A DNA stretch of 36,415 bases, taken from Syntrophomonadaceae bacterium (GTDB taxonomy: Bacteria > Bacillota > Dethiobacteria > DTU022 > UBA8154). The translations under genes and the position numbers were made by a program. The notes below the pieces were generated by a model, which worked only from the letters and a program-made list of their open reading frames with translations, did no database searches and had not been told where the DNA came from. Below are positions 7,994-17,564 of the stretch, in pieces. Within the stretch, counting starts at the first letter, position 1; each line of letters opens with the position of its first letter. The stretch is from the NCBI GenBank assembly GCA_007135125.1, contig SLJK01000145.1, positions 1-36,415 on the forward strand, read 5' to 3'.

Positions 7994-9379
7994 TTGTATA
8001 AAATAATGCTGGAAATGATCAGAGGCAAAAGAATTTTAGTTTTGGGACTGGCGCGGAGCGGTCGTGCTGCAGTGCGCCTTTTACTTAAGGCGGGAGCCCA
8101 AAAAGTGATTGCAAACGATATAAAAGACACATACAAGCTATTGCAGGAGATAGAGGGGGTATTGCCACCTAGTGTCCAGGTGGTTGGCGGGGGGCACCCG
8201 ACAGAGTTGCTGGAAAATGTAGATCTTATTATAAAAAGCCCAGGAGTTTTGCCTGGAATTCCTTTGTTACAGAAAGCTTTTTTGATGGGCATTCCTGTTT
8301 ATTCCGAAATAGAACTCGCCTTTCATTTTAGCCAAGTCCCTATTGTTGGTATTACTGGTACTAATGGTAAGACCACGACGGTTTCTTTGACAGGAGAGAT
8401 TTTTAGGCAGGCGAATTCCTCTGTACAGGTTGCGGGAAACATTGGTTTTCCCCTATGCGAAGCAGTCGAGTCAGCTGCGCCGCCAGGTTTTATAGTGGCC
8501 GAACTGAGCAGTTTTCAATTGGAAAATATTAATGAATTTCGAGCAGATATTGGGGCGGTGCTGAATATTTCACCCGACCATCTCGACTACCATCAGACGG
8601 AAAATAAATATTTGATGGCAAAAAGAAACATTTTGAAAAACCAGAGTGAAAAAAACTGGGCTGTACTTAACTTTGATGATCCTGAAACAAGGAAGTTTTC
8701 TGCCTATGTCAAAGGAGGTTTGTTATATTTCAGCCTCAGGGAAGAATTAGAAAGTGGCGTTTGCCTCAGGAACGGTGATATTGTGATTGTCACCGCTAAA
8801 AAACCATTAAAGGTTTGTTCCGCAGCAGAAGTACGTATTCCAGGTAAGCATAATTTAGAAAATGCCCTTGCCGCTACAGCTATTTGTTGGATTGCCGGGC
8901 TGGGGGTAGATAAGATTGCCCAGGGCTTAAAATCATTTCCCGGAGTTCCACATCGCCTCGAGCAGGTAGGTAGAGTTAACGGTGTGACTTTTTATAATGA
9001 TTCCAAGGGGACTAATCCGAACGCCACTATTAATGCCCTTTCCGCATTAAAAGGTTCCAAAATACTTGTGGCCGGAGGATTAAATAAAGGAGGAGATTTC
9101 AGTATTTTGGCCGATTCTTTAAAAGAAGAAGAGGTCAAGAAAATGGTCCTGATGGGCGAGACAGCATTAATTATTAAGAAAGCTGCGGAAGCAAGAGGGT
9201 TTTTAAATGTTGCTATCGTTGCTGATATGAAAGAGGCAGTTGCTGAAGCCTTCACCGCAGCCGAGCCAGGTGATATTGTTTTGCTTTCACCTGCCTGTGC
9301 CAGCTGGGATATGTATAAAGATTACGAAGAACGGGGTAATATTTTCAAGTCTGCCGTGTTTGCTTTACAGGGAGGGTAA
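7994..9379 (+). CDS. murD: UDP-N-acetylmuramoyl-L-alanine:D-glutamate ligase MurD
   Basis: ATP-dependent ligase that adds D-glutamate to UDP-MurNAc-L-Ala. A Rossmann-like N-terminus (GKRILVLGLARSGRAA) binds the uridine part; the ATP motif GTNGKTT starts near residue 122; NISPDHLDYH and FYNDSKGTNPNA are strong MurD motifs, and LLSPACASWDMYKDYEERG closes the protein. The start is uncertain: TTG 7994, ATG 8006 and ATG 8015 are in frame and none has a strong Shine-Dalgarno. ATG 8006 or 8015 would bring the N-terminus closest to the family norm. Confidence 0.95.
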   Translation: MYKIMLEMIRGKRILVLGLARSGRAAVRLLLKAGAQKVIANDIKDTYKLLQEIEGVLPPSVQVVGGGHPTELLENVDLIIKSPGVLPGIPLLQKAFLMGIPVYSEIELAFHFSQVPIVGITGTNGKTTTVSLTGEIFRQANSSVQVAGNIGFPLCEAVESAAPPGFIVAELSSFQLENINEFRADIGAVLNISPDHLDYHQTENKYLMAKRNILKNQSEKNWAVLNFDDPETRKFSAYVKGGLLYFSLREELESGVCLRNGDIVIVTAKKPLKVCSAAEVRIPGKHNLENALAATAICWIAGLGVDKIAQGLKSFPGVPHRLEQVGRVNGVTFYNDSKGTNPNATINALSALKGSKILVAGGLNKGGDFSILADSLKEEEVKKMVLMGETALIIKKAAEARGFLNVAIVADMKEAVAEAFTAAEPGDIVLLSPACASWDMYKDYEERGNIFKSAVFALQGG

Positions 9380-9382
9380 AAT

Positions 9383-10498
9383 ATGCCTAATGTCAATACT
9401 GAGCATGATCTGCGCAACCCACCTGATTTTGCAATTTTATTTACGGTGCTAATTTTAACAGGGTTTGGCCTGGTAATGATCCTCAGTGCCAGCTACATAA
9501 CTTCCCTGGAATTAAGGGGAGATGCCTTTTTTTTCCTGCGCCGGCAAGCTTTTTGGGTGCTGCTGGGCTTGTTGGGGATGATTTGTACTACAAGCATTAG
9601 TTACTGGAAATGGCGTAGAATTATCCCCTTTTTATTACTTGTTAATTTTTTCCTCTTAACTGCCGTTTTTGTGCCCGGTCTGGGGGTAGAAGTGAACGAG
9701 GCAAGGCGCTGGATCAGCGTTGGAGGAATGACCCTGCAGCCTTCGGAATTTAGCAAGTTGGCGATAGTTATTTTTTCTGCAGCATTTTTAAGTAAAAAAA
9801 ACATCAACTTGAACAGTTTTTGGGAAAGCAGTGTATTGCCCCTTGGCTTCATGGGTTTTTCCTTTTTGCTTATTATTAAACAGCCGGATCTGGGCACTGC
9901 TTTGGCTCTTGCTGGTGTGACCTTAATAATCGTTTTTGCTGCCGGGGTTCCTTTGAAGCAACTTTTCCCCCTGGTTTTGTTAATATCGCCTCTGGCAATG
10001 TACCTGACCCTTAGTGAACCATACCGTGTGCGCCGTATTTTTTCTTTTCTCGATCCCTGGTCCGACCCACTTTATTCGGGCTATCATATCATCCAATCCC
10101 TCTATGCTCTTGGGCCGGGAGGGCTGTTTGGAGTAGGTTTGGGCCACAGTAAGCAGAAGCTTTATTATCTTCCTGAACCACAAAATGACTTTATATTTGC
10201 CATTATCGGGGAGGAATTGGGCTTTTTAGGGGCGGTTACAGTCATGGTGCTATTTTTTATCTTAATATGGAGAGGTTTCAAAATTGCTTTAACTGCCCCG
10301 GATGCTTTCGGGAGTCTTTTGGCGACAGGACTGATATCAATAATTACTATTCAGGTTCTTATTAACATAGGGGTTGTTACTGGTTCTATACCTGTGACAG
10401 GTATAAACCTTCCATTTATTAGTGCCGGCGGAAGCTCCCTTTTTTTTAGCATGTGTGCCGTGGGTATCCTAATGAATATTTCTAGGTACACTCGTTAG
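9383..10498 (+). CDS. ftsW: SEDS-family peptidoglycan glycosyltransferase FtsW/SpoVE
   Basis: Integral membrane polymerase that builds glycan strands from lipid II, acting with the class B PBP encoded upstream. The 371 residues contain about ten membrane segments and SEDS signatures: GGMTLQPSEFSKLA, KQPDLGTALAL and the C-terminal TGINLPFISAGGSSL. Position between murD and murG is where B. subtilis carries spoVE and most bacteria ftsW. Because sporulation genes normally near here are absent, ftsW is preferred over spoVE. The ATG has AGGGAGG upstream, three bases after murD. Confidence 0.93.
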   Translation: MPNVNTEHDLRNPPDFAILFTVLILTGFGLVMILSASYITSLELRGDAFFFLRRQAFWVLLGLLGMICTTSISYWKWRRIIPFLLLVNFFLLTAVFVPGLGVEVNEARRWISVGGMTLQPSEFSKLAIVIFSAAFLSKKNINLNSFWESSVLPLGFMGFSFLLIIKQPDLGTALALAGVTLIIVFAAGVPLKQLFPLVLLISPLAMYLTLSEPYRVRRIFSFLDPWSDPLYSGYHIIQSLYALGPGGLFGVGLGHSKQKLYYLPEPQNDFIFAIIGEELGFLGAVTVMVLFFILIWRGFKIALTAPDAFGSLLATGLISIITIQVLINIGVVTGSIPVTGINLPFISAGGSSLFFSMCAVGILMNISRYTR

Positions 10499-10514
10499 GC
10501 AGGAGGTTAATAAT

Positions 10515-11615
10515 TTGCGTGTGCTTTTAACCGGAGGGGCTACAGGGGGGCATATTTATCCTGCTCTTGCCCTGGGAAGATATATCAGAAAAGAAGATCC
10601 AACTGCCGAGCTGCAATTTGTAGGGGCCAAAGGGGGCTTGGAGGAAAAAATAATTCCACAGGCTGGTTTTATCCTGGAAACGTTGGAGGTTAAAGGTTTC
10701 CCGCGGCGTTTCACTCCAGCACTTTTTAAATCCTGTTTCTTGTTGGGTAGAGCTGCTTTGCATGCCTCTCGCATATTAAGAACCTTTAAGCCGGACGTGA
10801 TTATTGGTACGGGAGGCTTTGCCGCTGCTCCGGTAGTGATGGCAGGGTTGGTGCATCGCAAGAGAGTTATCCTTCATGAACAGAATGTCCTGCCAGGGCT
10901 AGCCAACCGTGTTTTTGCCCCTTGGGTTTACGGGGTTTGTCTTTCTTATGAGGCATCAAAGGATTATTTTCGCAGGAGTTCTAATCTTTATCTAACCGGA
11001 AACCCCAGGGCTTCTGAAATGGAAGAAGTGGAAAAAGATTCTGCCCGTAATCTTTTAGGGTTAGACCCCGAGCTGCCTTTGGTGCTGGCTGTCGGAGGCA
11101 GTGGGGGGGCTGAAAAGCTGAACCAGTGTATGCTTGACTTTCTATTTCTTTCGGCAGGAAACAAAAATCTTCAAGTTTTATATGTTACTGGTGAAAAATA
11201 TTATGAACAGGTCATCTCCAGGCTTGCCAAAGGAAAAATAATAGAAAATTACGGCGGCCGACTGCAAGTTAGAGCTTACCAGCAAGAGATACCGCTGGCC
11301 ATTTCTGCCGCAGATTTAATGATAACCAGGGCTGGTGCTACAACCCTGGCCGAGCTAACGGCACTGGGAAGGGCTGCCATAGTGGTGCCTTCTCCCAATG
11401 TGGTTCATAATCATCAGTTGCTTAATGCCCAAGAACTATTTAACCATGGAGCAGTGTCTTTGATAGAAGAAGGAGGGCTCAGTGGTCAGGTGCTGCAGGA
11501 TGAAGTATACAGGATCCTGTACAATTCTTCATTGCTGGAGCAGATGTCCCAAATAAGCAAAAGCCTGGGCTGTACTGATGCCGCAAGCAATATTTATAAA
11601 TTGTTTCTTTCTTAA
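10515..11615 (+). CDS. murG: UDP-GlcNAc:lipid I N-acetylglucosaminyltransferase MurG
   Basis: Peripheral GT-B glycosyltransferase that converts lipid I into lipid II on the inner face of the membrane. The N-terminal glycine-rich loop TGGATGGHIYPALAL (about 6-20), the HEQNVLPGLANR motif, the mid-protein VGGSGGAEKLNQ loop and the UDP-GlcNAc-binding region ITRAGATTLAELTALG are all visible. Length 366 is normal. The start is TTG behind a full AGGAGG at 8 bases spacing. In many Clostridia murC follows; here a 160-base gap leads to murB instead. Confidence 0.96.
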   Translation: MRVLLTGGATGGHIYPALALGRYIRKEDPTAELQFVGAKGGLEEKIIPQAGFILETLEVKGFPRRFTPALFKSCFLLGRAALHASRILRTFKPDVIIGTGGFAAAPVVMAGLVHRKRVILHEQNVLPGLANRVFAPWVYGVCLSYEASKDYFRRSSNLYLTGNPRASEMEEVEKDSARNLLGLDPELPLVLAVGGSGGAEKLNQCMLDFLFLSAGNKNLQVLYVTGEKYYEQVISRLAKGKIIENYGGRLQVRAYQQEIPLAISAADLMITRAGATTLAELTALGRAAIVVPSPNVVHNHQLLNAQELFNHGAVSLIEEGGLSGQVLQDEVYRILYNSSLLEQMSQISKSLGCTDAASNIYKLFLS

Positions 11616-11654
11616 ACGGGGCAGCAAAACAAGTTGTTTTACGAATAACTTAAC

Positions 11655-11690
11655 AGAAAGCCCCCGGCTTTAGAAGTGGGAGTATGTCAA
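11655..11690 (+). mobile_element. IS200/IS605-like right-end scar
   Basis: GAAAGCCCCCGGCTTTAG followed by AAGTGGGAGTATGTCAA resembles the conserved right-end and omega-RNA 3' sequence that follows tnpB in many IS200/IS605-group elements, with a GC hairpin core and a TCAA terminus. The 3' arm has diverged (GAAG where a pairing sequence is expected) and no tnpA or tnpB reading frame is nearby, so it would be a solo relic. A TTAC, the kind of tetranucleotide used as left flank by some of these elements, lies at 11639-11642. Identified from memory of the consensus. Confidence 0.4.
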
Positions 11691-11776
11691 GTACGTGTTA
11701 ATATGGAAGTATAGAAATCCGGCATTTTAAGCGTAAAAATAAAACAGCACAAACAGTGAGTTCAGGGGTGAGTTTG

Positions 11777-12697
11777 TTGAAGTGGAAGGAGAAATTGTTA
11801 AGTGTTTTATCCAGGCCTCCTGCTGTAGAAGAACCAATGTGGAAGCATACTTCTATGCGCATAGGTGGCCCGGCAGAGATAATGGCATTTCCTCAAAGTA
11901 TTAATGAGTTGCGTATTGTACTGGAACTGGCTGCTGTTAACAATGTTCCTTTATTTGTTATTGGTCAGGGAACTAATTTGTTGGTTAAAGATGGAGGAGT
12001 GAGAGGTATTGTCCTTAACCTTGTGGATATGAGCTATTATAGCTATTTTGAGAAGAGTAGTATCAGGGCGGGTGCGTCCGTTAAGCTGACTTACCTGGTA
12101 AAAGAAGCCATAAGGTTTGGCCTAAGGGGGTTGGAGTTTGCTTCAGGGATTCCTGGCAGTCTTGGAGGAGCTATTTATATGAATGCAGGGGCTTATAATA
12201 AATCTATCGGCCAGCTTGTGAGCAGGATAAAACTTATGGATTATGAGGGAAATTTTTTTGAACGCACTGGTTCGGAATTAGTGTTTGGTTATCGTTGGAG
12301 CAGTTTACAGGAAGAAAAACTTATTATTTTGGAGGGAGTGTTAGATTTAATCCCCGGAGAAAGAGAAGAAATACGTCGTTATGCAGAACAGATTCTGCAG
12401 GAACGGCAAGAAAAACATCCCAATTTCCCAAGCGCAGGTAGTTTTTTTCGAAATCCTCCAGGAAAAACAGCAGGATACTTAATTGAGAAAGCTGGGGCAA
12501 AAGGGTTTGCAGTGGGAGATGCACAGGTTTCTATGCAGCATGGTAATTTTATAATCAATAAAGGAGAAGCCACTGCTGAAGATGTATTGAACTTGATGGA
12601 GATGGTGAAGGAAAAAGTAAAAAGTGTAATGAATGTCGAGCTGGAGCCGGAGGTGCGCATAATTGGAGAAAACTGCACTAAACAGGAGAGAGACTAA
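11777..12697 (+). CDS. murB: UDP-N-acetylenolpyruvoylglucosamine reductase MurB
   Basis: FAD- and NADPH-dependent enzyme that reduces enolpyruvyl-UDP-GlcNAc to UDP-MurNAc. FAD-domain motifs GQGTNLLV and EFASGIPGSLGGAIYMNAGAY are present, as is PSAGSFFRNP, which contains the catalytic serine of type I MurB. The track starts at GTG 11756 with no ribosome binding site; TTG 11777, preceded by AGGGGTGA at five bases, gives a 306-residue protein of family length and is preferred. It ends one base before the murA ATG. The usual Clostridia neighbour murC is absent upstream. Confidence 0.95.
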   Translation: MKWKEKLLSVLSRPPAVEEPMWKHTSMRIGGPAEIMAFPQSINELRIVLELAAVNNVPLFVIGQGTNLLVKDGGVRGIVLNLVDMSYYSYFEKSSIRAGASVKLTYLVKEAIRFGLRGLEFASGIPGSLGGAIYMNAGAYNKSIGQLVSRIKLMDYEGNFFERTGSELVFGYRWSSLQEEKLIILEGVLDLIPGEREEIRRYAEQILQERQEKHPNFPSAGSFFRNPPGKTAGYLIEKAGAKGFAVGDAQVSMQHGNFIINKGEATAEDVLNLMEMVKEKVKSVMNVELEPEVRIIGENCTKQERD

Positions 12698-12698
12698 T

Positions 12699-13979
12699 AT
12701 GGAACATTTGATCATAGAAGGCGGAAACAAGTTGAAAGGAACCTTAAAGATTAAAGGCGCAAAAAATTCCGTACTGCCTATCATGGCCGCTTCACTACTT
12801 AATGGAAGCGGAAAGGACGTAATACTGGAGAATATTCCTGATTTGATTGATATGCATGTAATGAGAAAAATCCTGCAGTCTCTGGGAATTACTGTGCATT
12901 ATGTGAATGGCAATTTGAGGATTGCTCCCGGTAATATTAGGAATTATGCGGTTCCAGATCAGTTAATGAGAGAAATGAGGTCGTCTATTTTTTTAATGGG
13001 CCCACTTTTGGCAAAGTTGGGTAAAGTGAAAATTTCATATCCCGGCGGGTGCTCTATCGGGCATCGACCCATAGATCTACATTTAAAAGGGCTTGAGTCT
13101 ATGGGCGCTAAATTTTGGGAGGAGAAGGGTTTTATTTTTGCGTCTGCGACGCAGCTTACAGGCGCTGAAATTCATCTGGACTATCCCAGTGTTGGCGCTA
13201 CAGAGAATTTAATGATGGCGGCGGCCCTGGCAAATGGTAAAACGACAATCAATAATGTGGCTAAAGAACCAGAAATAGTTGATTTGCAGAACTTTTTGAA
13301 TGCTATGGGTGCTGAGGTAAGAGGTGCGGGTACGGAAACACTTAAAATAGAAGGGGTCGAAAGACTGGAGGATTGTACATATCGTGTTATTCCAGATAGA
13401 ATTGTGGCTGGGACTTATATGATAGCTGCCGCCATAACTGGTGGAGAAGTTATTCTTACGGAAGTTATACCCGCTCATCTGGAGGGTATAATAGCCAAGT
13501 TGAGGGAAGCAGGAATTTTCGTGGAGAGCACCGAAGACACCGTGAAAATTGCATGCGGCAACTTAAAAGCGGTGAAAACTTTGCGGACTTCTCCTTATCC
13601 AGGTTTTCCAACGGATCTTCAATCCCAGATGATGGTTTTGCTGTCTCTTGCACGGGGGGAAAGTATGATTGAAGAAAGTGTTTTTGAAGCGAGATTTAAG
13701 CATGTGGTGGAATTAAAAAAAATGAATGCCTCTATAATGGTAGAAGGTTGTAGAGCACATATAAAGGGCATAGAAAAATTAAGAGGTGCAGAAGTAGAGA
13801 TAACGGATTTACGTGCCGGCGCTGCTCTTGTGCTGGCCGGCCTGGCAGCTGAGGGGACCACCATAGTGGCCGGTGTTAAGCATATTGATCGCGGTTATGA
13901 AAAAATTGAAAAAGAATTACAACTGCTTGGTGCCAATATAATCCGAGGACCCAGGGAAAACTTGCTTTACTTTTGTTAG
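12699..13979 (+). CDS. murA: UDP-N-acetylglucosamine 1-carboxyvinyltransferase MurA
   Basis: Commits UDP-GlcNAc to peptidoglycan synthesis by transferring enolpyruvate from PEP. The N-terminal GAKNSVLPIMAASLL carries the conserved Lys-Asn pair (22-23), and the active-site loop PGGCSIGHRPIDLH has the cysteine at 118, so the enzyme should be of the fosfomycin-sensitive kind. The track ORF starts at 12663 inside murB; ATG 12699 has AGGAGAGAG upstream and yields 426 residues, near the usual 420. Firmicutes often have a second MurA; this is the dcw copy. Confidence 0.96.
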   Translation: MEHLIIEGGNKLKGTLKIKGAKNSVLPIMAASLLNGSGKDVILENIPDLIDMHVMRKILQSLGITVHYVNGNLRIAPGNIRNYAVPDQLMREMRSSIFLMGPLLAKLGKVKISYPGGCSIGHRPIDLHLKGLESMGAKFWEEKGFIFASATQLTGAEIHLDYPSVGATENLMMAAALANGKTTINNVAKEPEIVDLQNFLNAMGAEVRGAGTETLKIEGVERLEDCTYRVIPDRIVAGTYMIAAAITGGEVILTEVIPAHLEGIIAKLREAGIFVESTEDTVKIACGNLKAVKTLRTSPYPGFPTDLQSQMMVLLSLARGESMIEESVFEARFKHVVELKKMNASIMVEGCRAHIKGIEKLRGAEVEITDLRAGAALVLAGLAAEGTTIVAGVKHIDRGYEKIEKELQLLGANIIRGPRENLLYFC

Positions 13980-14031
13980 GATCAAATTGCCTTAATCCAA
14001 CGACTCTTACTTTTGGGCTGGTGATAAAATC

Positions 14032-14814
14032 TTGGTGAAACGGTATTTCACAGTTCATGGTGAAAAAAAAGAGGGTGTGGAAAAACGTAAAGAAAAGAGG
14101 AAAGTCAAAAATAGGATTGTTTTTGTAATTATCTTTGTTATCTCCAGCCTATCCTTGTTTTTGTTTTTACGCTCCCCCCTTTTTACTGTTACAGAAATAA
14201 CTGTAACAGGTTTGGAAATGGTTCCTCGTGAAGAATTGTTTTTGGTTATGGGGCTAAGGGATGGTATGAATATGTGGAAACTCAGCCCACCTGAAATAAG
14301 AAACCGTGCTTTGACTGTTCCACAGATAAAGGAGGTTGAAGTAGAAAGAGTATTACCTGATAAACTTTTTATAGATGTTCAAGAAAAGGATCCTCTTGCG
14401 CTTGTTCCCTATCATGGTTATTACCTGGAAGTCGCATCTGATGGAGTGATCATCGGCCTGAGAAATGATTATGAGAAGGATCTGCCCTTGATTACCGGTC
14501 TTTCTCAGGCGAATATGGATGTAGGATATAGTATTGCGAATGGAAAACGGGGGGATATAGTAGGGGAATTTTTGGAGGTTTTTTATAGTAAACCCTCACT
14601 ACCGGTGAAGGAAATTGATGTAAAAGATCCAGATCAGATTATCGTTTATTCATGGGAAGGTGTAGAAATATGGTTGGGAAAAAACGAAGAGCTTCCCAGG
14701 AAGCTGGAAGTTATGGATCATCTTTACCACCGTCTTTTAAAAACAGAAACCAATTTACTGGAGGGTTACCTGGACTTAAGAGCAGTAGAGGCACCCGTTT
14801 TTAAACCTTTCTAA
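14032..14814 (+). CDS. ftsQ: Cell division protein FtsQ/DivIB
   Basis: Bitopic divisome protein that binds FtsL and its partner and regulates septal synthesis. A very basic cytoplasmic N-terminus (about 1-33) precedes one membrane segment (IVFVIIFVISSLSLFLFL, about 34-51) and a POTRA domain that starts FTVTEITVTGLEMVPREEL; the following beta domain includes VERVLPDKLFIDVQEKDPLALV. At 260 residues it matches DivIB. Start is TTG 14032 or GTG 14035, with GGTGAT upstream. Position between murA and ftsA supports the call. Confidence 0.92.
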   Translation: MVKRYFTVHGEKKEGVEKRKEKRKVKNRIVFVIIFVISSLSLFLFLRSPLFTVTEITVTGLEMVPREELFLVMGLRDGMNMWKLSPPEIRNRALTVPQIKEVEVERVLPDKLFIDVQEKDPLALVPYHGYYLEVASDGVIIGLRNDYEKDLPLITGLSQANMDVGYSIANGKRGDIVGEFLEVFYSKPSLPVKEIDVKDPDQIIVYSWEGVEIWLGKNEELPRKLEVMDHLYHRLLKTETNLLEGYLDLRAVEAPVFKPF

Positions 14815-14904
14815 TAATTATTTTTTGTGTTGAAAGGAAAAACATTTCTTGTGTGGAATAAATTAAATAGCATGACAATGCCTGTTATCTTAGGGGGTGT
14901 AGTA

Positions 14905-16131
14905 TTGAGCAGGCGAGATGTAGTAACTGGGATCGACATTGGAACTTCCAACGTTTGCGTAATAGTAGGTGAAATTGCTTCTGACGGTTCGATAAACATT
15001 GTTGGCGTAGGGACAAGTCCTTCAGGTGGGATCAAAAAGGGAATTATTGTTGATTTAGAACGCACTGTAGAAGCTATAAATACTGCTAAATCTGAAGCTG
15101 AACGGATGATAGGGTCCAAGATATCAGAAGTAAGTGTTGGTATAGCAGGGTCTCATGTGGGTTTGATAAATAATCGTGGTGTCGTTGCTGTTTCCAGAGA
15201 TGATAAGGAGATCACGGAACAAGATGTAGAAAGGGTTCTAAATGCTGCCAGAGTAATTGCTTTGCCACAGGATAGGGAGATTATTGATGTAATTCCTCGC
15301 GAGTATATTATTGATGGTTATGATGGCATTCGTGATCCTGTGGGGATGTTAGGGGTTCGACTGGAAGTTGAGGCTATGGTTTTAACCGGATCTATGACTT
15401 CTCTACGCAACCTTTTACGTTGTGTAGAAATTGCTGACTGTGAAATTGAATCGCTGGTACTCAATTCTTTAGGTAATGGAGAAATATGTCTTTCTCGAGA
15501 TGAGAAGGAGTTAGGTGTTTTTTTAATTGATATTGGAGGCGGTACTACCGAGGTGTCTTTCTTTCAAGGAGGGGGATTAAGGGATATAACCGTTTTACCG
15601 GTGGGTGGAGATCACATCACCAATGATCTTGCTGTGGGATTGAGAACGACTTTTCAACTGGCTGAAAAATTAAAAGTGGAGCAAGGATGTGCCCTCAGAG
15701 AGATGGCTTCTGAAGAAGCAAAAATTGAGATTGAGGGTATAAGTGGAAGGGATAAGCGTGTTATTTCGCCACATGAACTTTTTTCGTATATTGAGCCTCG
15801 AATACTGGAGATCATGCAGCTTTGCAGCCAGGAGATGGCACGTATGGGATATAATACAATACCGCCAGGCGGTGTTGTGCTGACAGGCGGCGTTTCTATG
15901 ATGAAGGGGATCGCCGAGCTGGCAGAGTCTATTTTTGATGGCCCTGTTCGGATTGCTCAGCCCGAGTACCTGGGAGTTAAAAGCCCCATTTATTCAACAG
16001 CAGTGGGAATAATTCACTATTCTCTTCGTAATAACACGGTTGGAAGGCCCAAAGCAACCGACAGCAAGATGGGATTTATAGTGGCACTTTGGAAAAGGTT
16101 CAAAGCATTTATTACTGATATTTGGGAATGA
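14905..16131 (+). CDS. ftsA: Cell division protein FtsA
   Basis: Actin-like ATPase that anchors FtsZ filaments to the membrane. Nucleotide-binding motifs GIDIGTSNVCV (from residue 9), LIDIGGGTTEVSFF and GGVVLTGGVSMMKG are visible, and the C-terminus ends in an amphipathic helix (GFIVALWKRFKAFITDIWE) of the membrane-targeting type. The track extends to GTG 14827, but TTG 14905 follows a strong AGGGGGTG at five bases and begins LSRRDVVTGIDIG, the normal FtsA start; this gives 408 residues. ftsZ follows after about 100 bases. Confidence 0.95.
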   Translation: MSRRDVVTGIDIGTSNVCVIVGEIASDGSINIVGVGTSPSGGIKKGIIVDLERTVEAINTAKSEAERMIGSKISEVSVGIAGSHVGLINNRGVVAVSRDDKEITEQDVERVLNAARVIALPQDREIIDVIPREYIIDGYDGIRDPVGMLGVRLEVEAMVLTGSMTSLRNLLRCVEIADCEIESLVLNSLGNGEICLSRDEKELGVFLIDIGGGTTEVSFFQGGGLRDITVLPVGGDHITNDLAVGLRTTFQLAEKLKVEQGCALREMASEEAKIEIEGISGRDKRVISPHELFSYIEPRILEIMQLCSQEMARMGYNTIPPGGVVLTGGVSMMKGIAELAESIFDGPVRIAQPEYLGVKSPIYSTAVGIIHYSLRNNTVGRPKATDSKMGFIVALWKRFKAFITDIWE

Positions 16132-16228
16132 GAAGTATTAATATATATTTTCCCTTGTTATTTTTGTAGATGGAAGACCCGTTATTTGTATTTCTTAAAG
16201 CTGCTGCCAAGCAAAAGGGGAGGTAAAG

Positions 16229-17296
16229 ATGGGCATGATTGATTTTGAGATTGAAATGGAACTTTACGCCCAGATCAAAGTTATCGGTGTGGGTGGAGGT
16301 GGAAGCAACGCCGTAAACAGGATGATCGCTTCCGGGCTTAAGGGAGTAGATTTTATATCAGTTAACACTGATGCACAGGCCCTGGAACTGGCTAAATCTG
16401 GAACCAAGCTGCAGGTGGGTTCAAAGTTAACAAAAGGACTTGGTTCAGGGGGTAATCCTGAGATCGGACTGCAGGCAGCGGAGGAAAGCAGGGACGAGAT
16501 TGAGACTGTTCTCAAAGGTGCAGATATGGTTTTTATAACTGCAGGTATGGGTGGCGGTACTGGTACCGGCGCTGCTCCAACTATTGCAGAAACTGCTAAG
16601 AATTTGAACGCTTTAACTGTAGGCGTTGTAACACGTCCTTTTTCTTTTGAGGGGCGTCGCCGTATGAAACAGGCAGAGGATGGTATCGCTTCTCTTAAAG
16701 AAAAGGTTGATACGCTTATAGTCATTCCTAACGATAAGCTGCTCCAAGTTGTAGATAAACGCACCCCTTTAGTTGAAGCTTTCCGCATTGCGGATGATGT
16801 GTTGCGGCAGGGAGTACAGGGTATATCTGATTTAATCGCTGTGCCGGGCTTAATCAACCTTGACTTTGCTGATGTAAGAGCGATAATGGAAGAAAAAGGA
16901 ACTGCCCTTATGGGTGTGGGTATGGCAAATGGTGAGAATAGTGCTTTGGAAGCAGCGAAAGGAGCTATCTACAGCCCCTTACTAGAAACCTCTATTGATG
17001 GTGCAATGGGTGTTTTAATTAACATTACAGGAAGTAACAGTCTCAGCCTTTTCGAAATTCATGAGGCAGCGGAAGCAATTTCCGAAGCGGCTGATCCCGA
17101 TGCCAATATTATTTTCGGCGCTGTGATTGATGAGTCTTTTAACGAAGAGTGCCGGGTTACTGTAATTGCTACCGGCTTTGATAAACGAGAAATTTCCAAG
17201 CAAAAAAAAGAAATGGTTACTTCTAAAGAAGCTGATTTTGCGGAAACAGATATTGATATTCCTGCTTTTTTAAGACGCCGCCGTTCTAATGGCTAA
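16229..17296 (+). CDS. ftsZ: Cell division protein FtsZ
   Basis: Tubulin-like GTPase that forms the Z-ring. The tubulin signature GGGTGTG is at 108-114, the T7 synergy loop NLDFAD at 210-215, and the conserved C-terminal peptide [12 protein letters not shown] ends the protein. At 355 residues it is short for FtsZ because the linker between the globular domain and the tail is only about 25 residues. The ATG has GGGGAGG upstream. Two terminator hairpins follow, marking the end of the dcw transcript; spoIIGA, sigE and sigG, which follow ftsZ in many spore formers, are not here. Confidence 0.97.
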   Translation: MGMIDFEIEMELYAQIKVIGVGGGGSNAVNRMIASGLKGVDFISVNTDAQALELAKSGTKLQVGSKLTKGLGSGGNPEIGLQAAEESRDEIETVLKGADMVFITAGMGGGTGTGAAPTIAETAKNLNALTVGVVTRPFSFEGRRRMKQAEDGIASLKEKVDTLIVIPNDKLLQVVDKRTPLVEAFRIADDVLRQGVQGISDLIAVPGLINLDFADVRAIMEEKGTALMGVGMANGENSALEAAKGAIYSPLLETSIDGAMGVLINITGSNSLSLFEIHEAAEAISEAADPDANIIFGAVIDESFNEECRVTVIATGFDKREISKQKKEMVTSKEADFAETDIDIPAFLRRRRSNG

Positions 17297-17317
17297 AAAT
17301 TAAGTAGAAAATATTTT

Positions 17318-17360
17318 ATTAAGCTAACGGTGCTGAATGCTGTTAGCTTAATTATTGTTA
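17318..17360 (+). terminator. Terminator hairpin 1 after ftsZ
   Basis: ATTAAGCTAAC (17318-17328) pairs perfectly with GTTAGCTTAAT (17342-17352) in an 11-bp stem that can extend by three further bases into the loop, followed by a weak T-rich stretch. It lies 21 bases after the ftsZ stop. Confidence 0.75.
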
Positions 17361-17411
17361 TTCGTGAATTATATGTAAAAAAAGATTTCCCAGTAATAAC
17401 ACACTGAGAAG

Positions 17412-17441
17412 AAGGTATGGTTTAATATCCATGCTTTTTTT
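17412..17441 (+). terminator. Terminator hairpin 2 after ftsZ
   Basis: AAGGTATGG (17412-17420) pairs with CCATGCTTT (17429-17437) over nine positions including two G-U pairs, with an 8-base loop, and runs straight into a T-tract ending at 17441. With the first hairpin it makes a tandem terminator. Confidence 0.7.
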
Positions 17442-17564
17442 GTGTCACGTTTCAAATCATTCTATTTCTGTTCGTTTTTCCGCAACTCTTCCTCTCTGAC
17501 CGCCAGCATTTACTTTGTCACTTAAGTTTTGGCTCGATTGTTGGAAAAATGGTTTAAGGTGGCT

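Noticed and set aside
16264-16857. 197-codon minus-strand ORF opposite ftsZ
   Set aside because: It is a shadow of the strongly conserved ftsZ frame; its translation is rich in Pro, Ser and Thr without motifs.
17491-17550. Short minus-strand frame reading MLAVREEELRKNEQK in the ftsZ-ylmC gap
   Set aside because: Only 15 codons with no ribosome binding site; coiled-coil-like composition is expected from a purine-rich strand.
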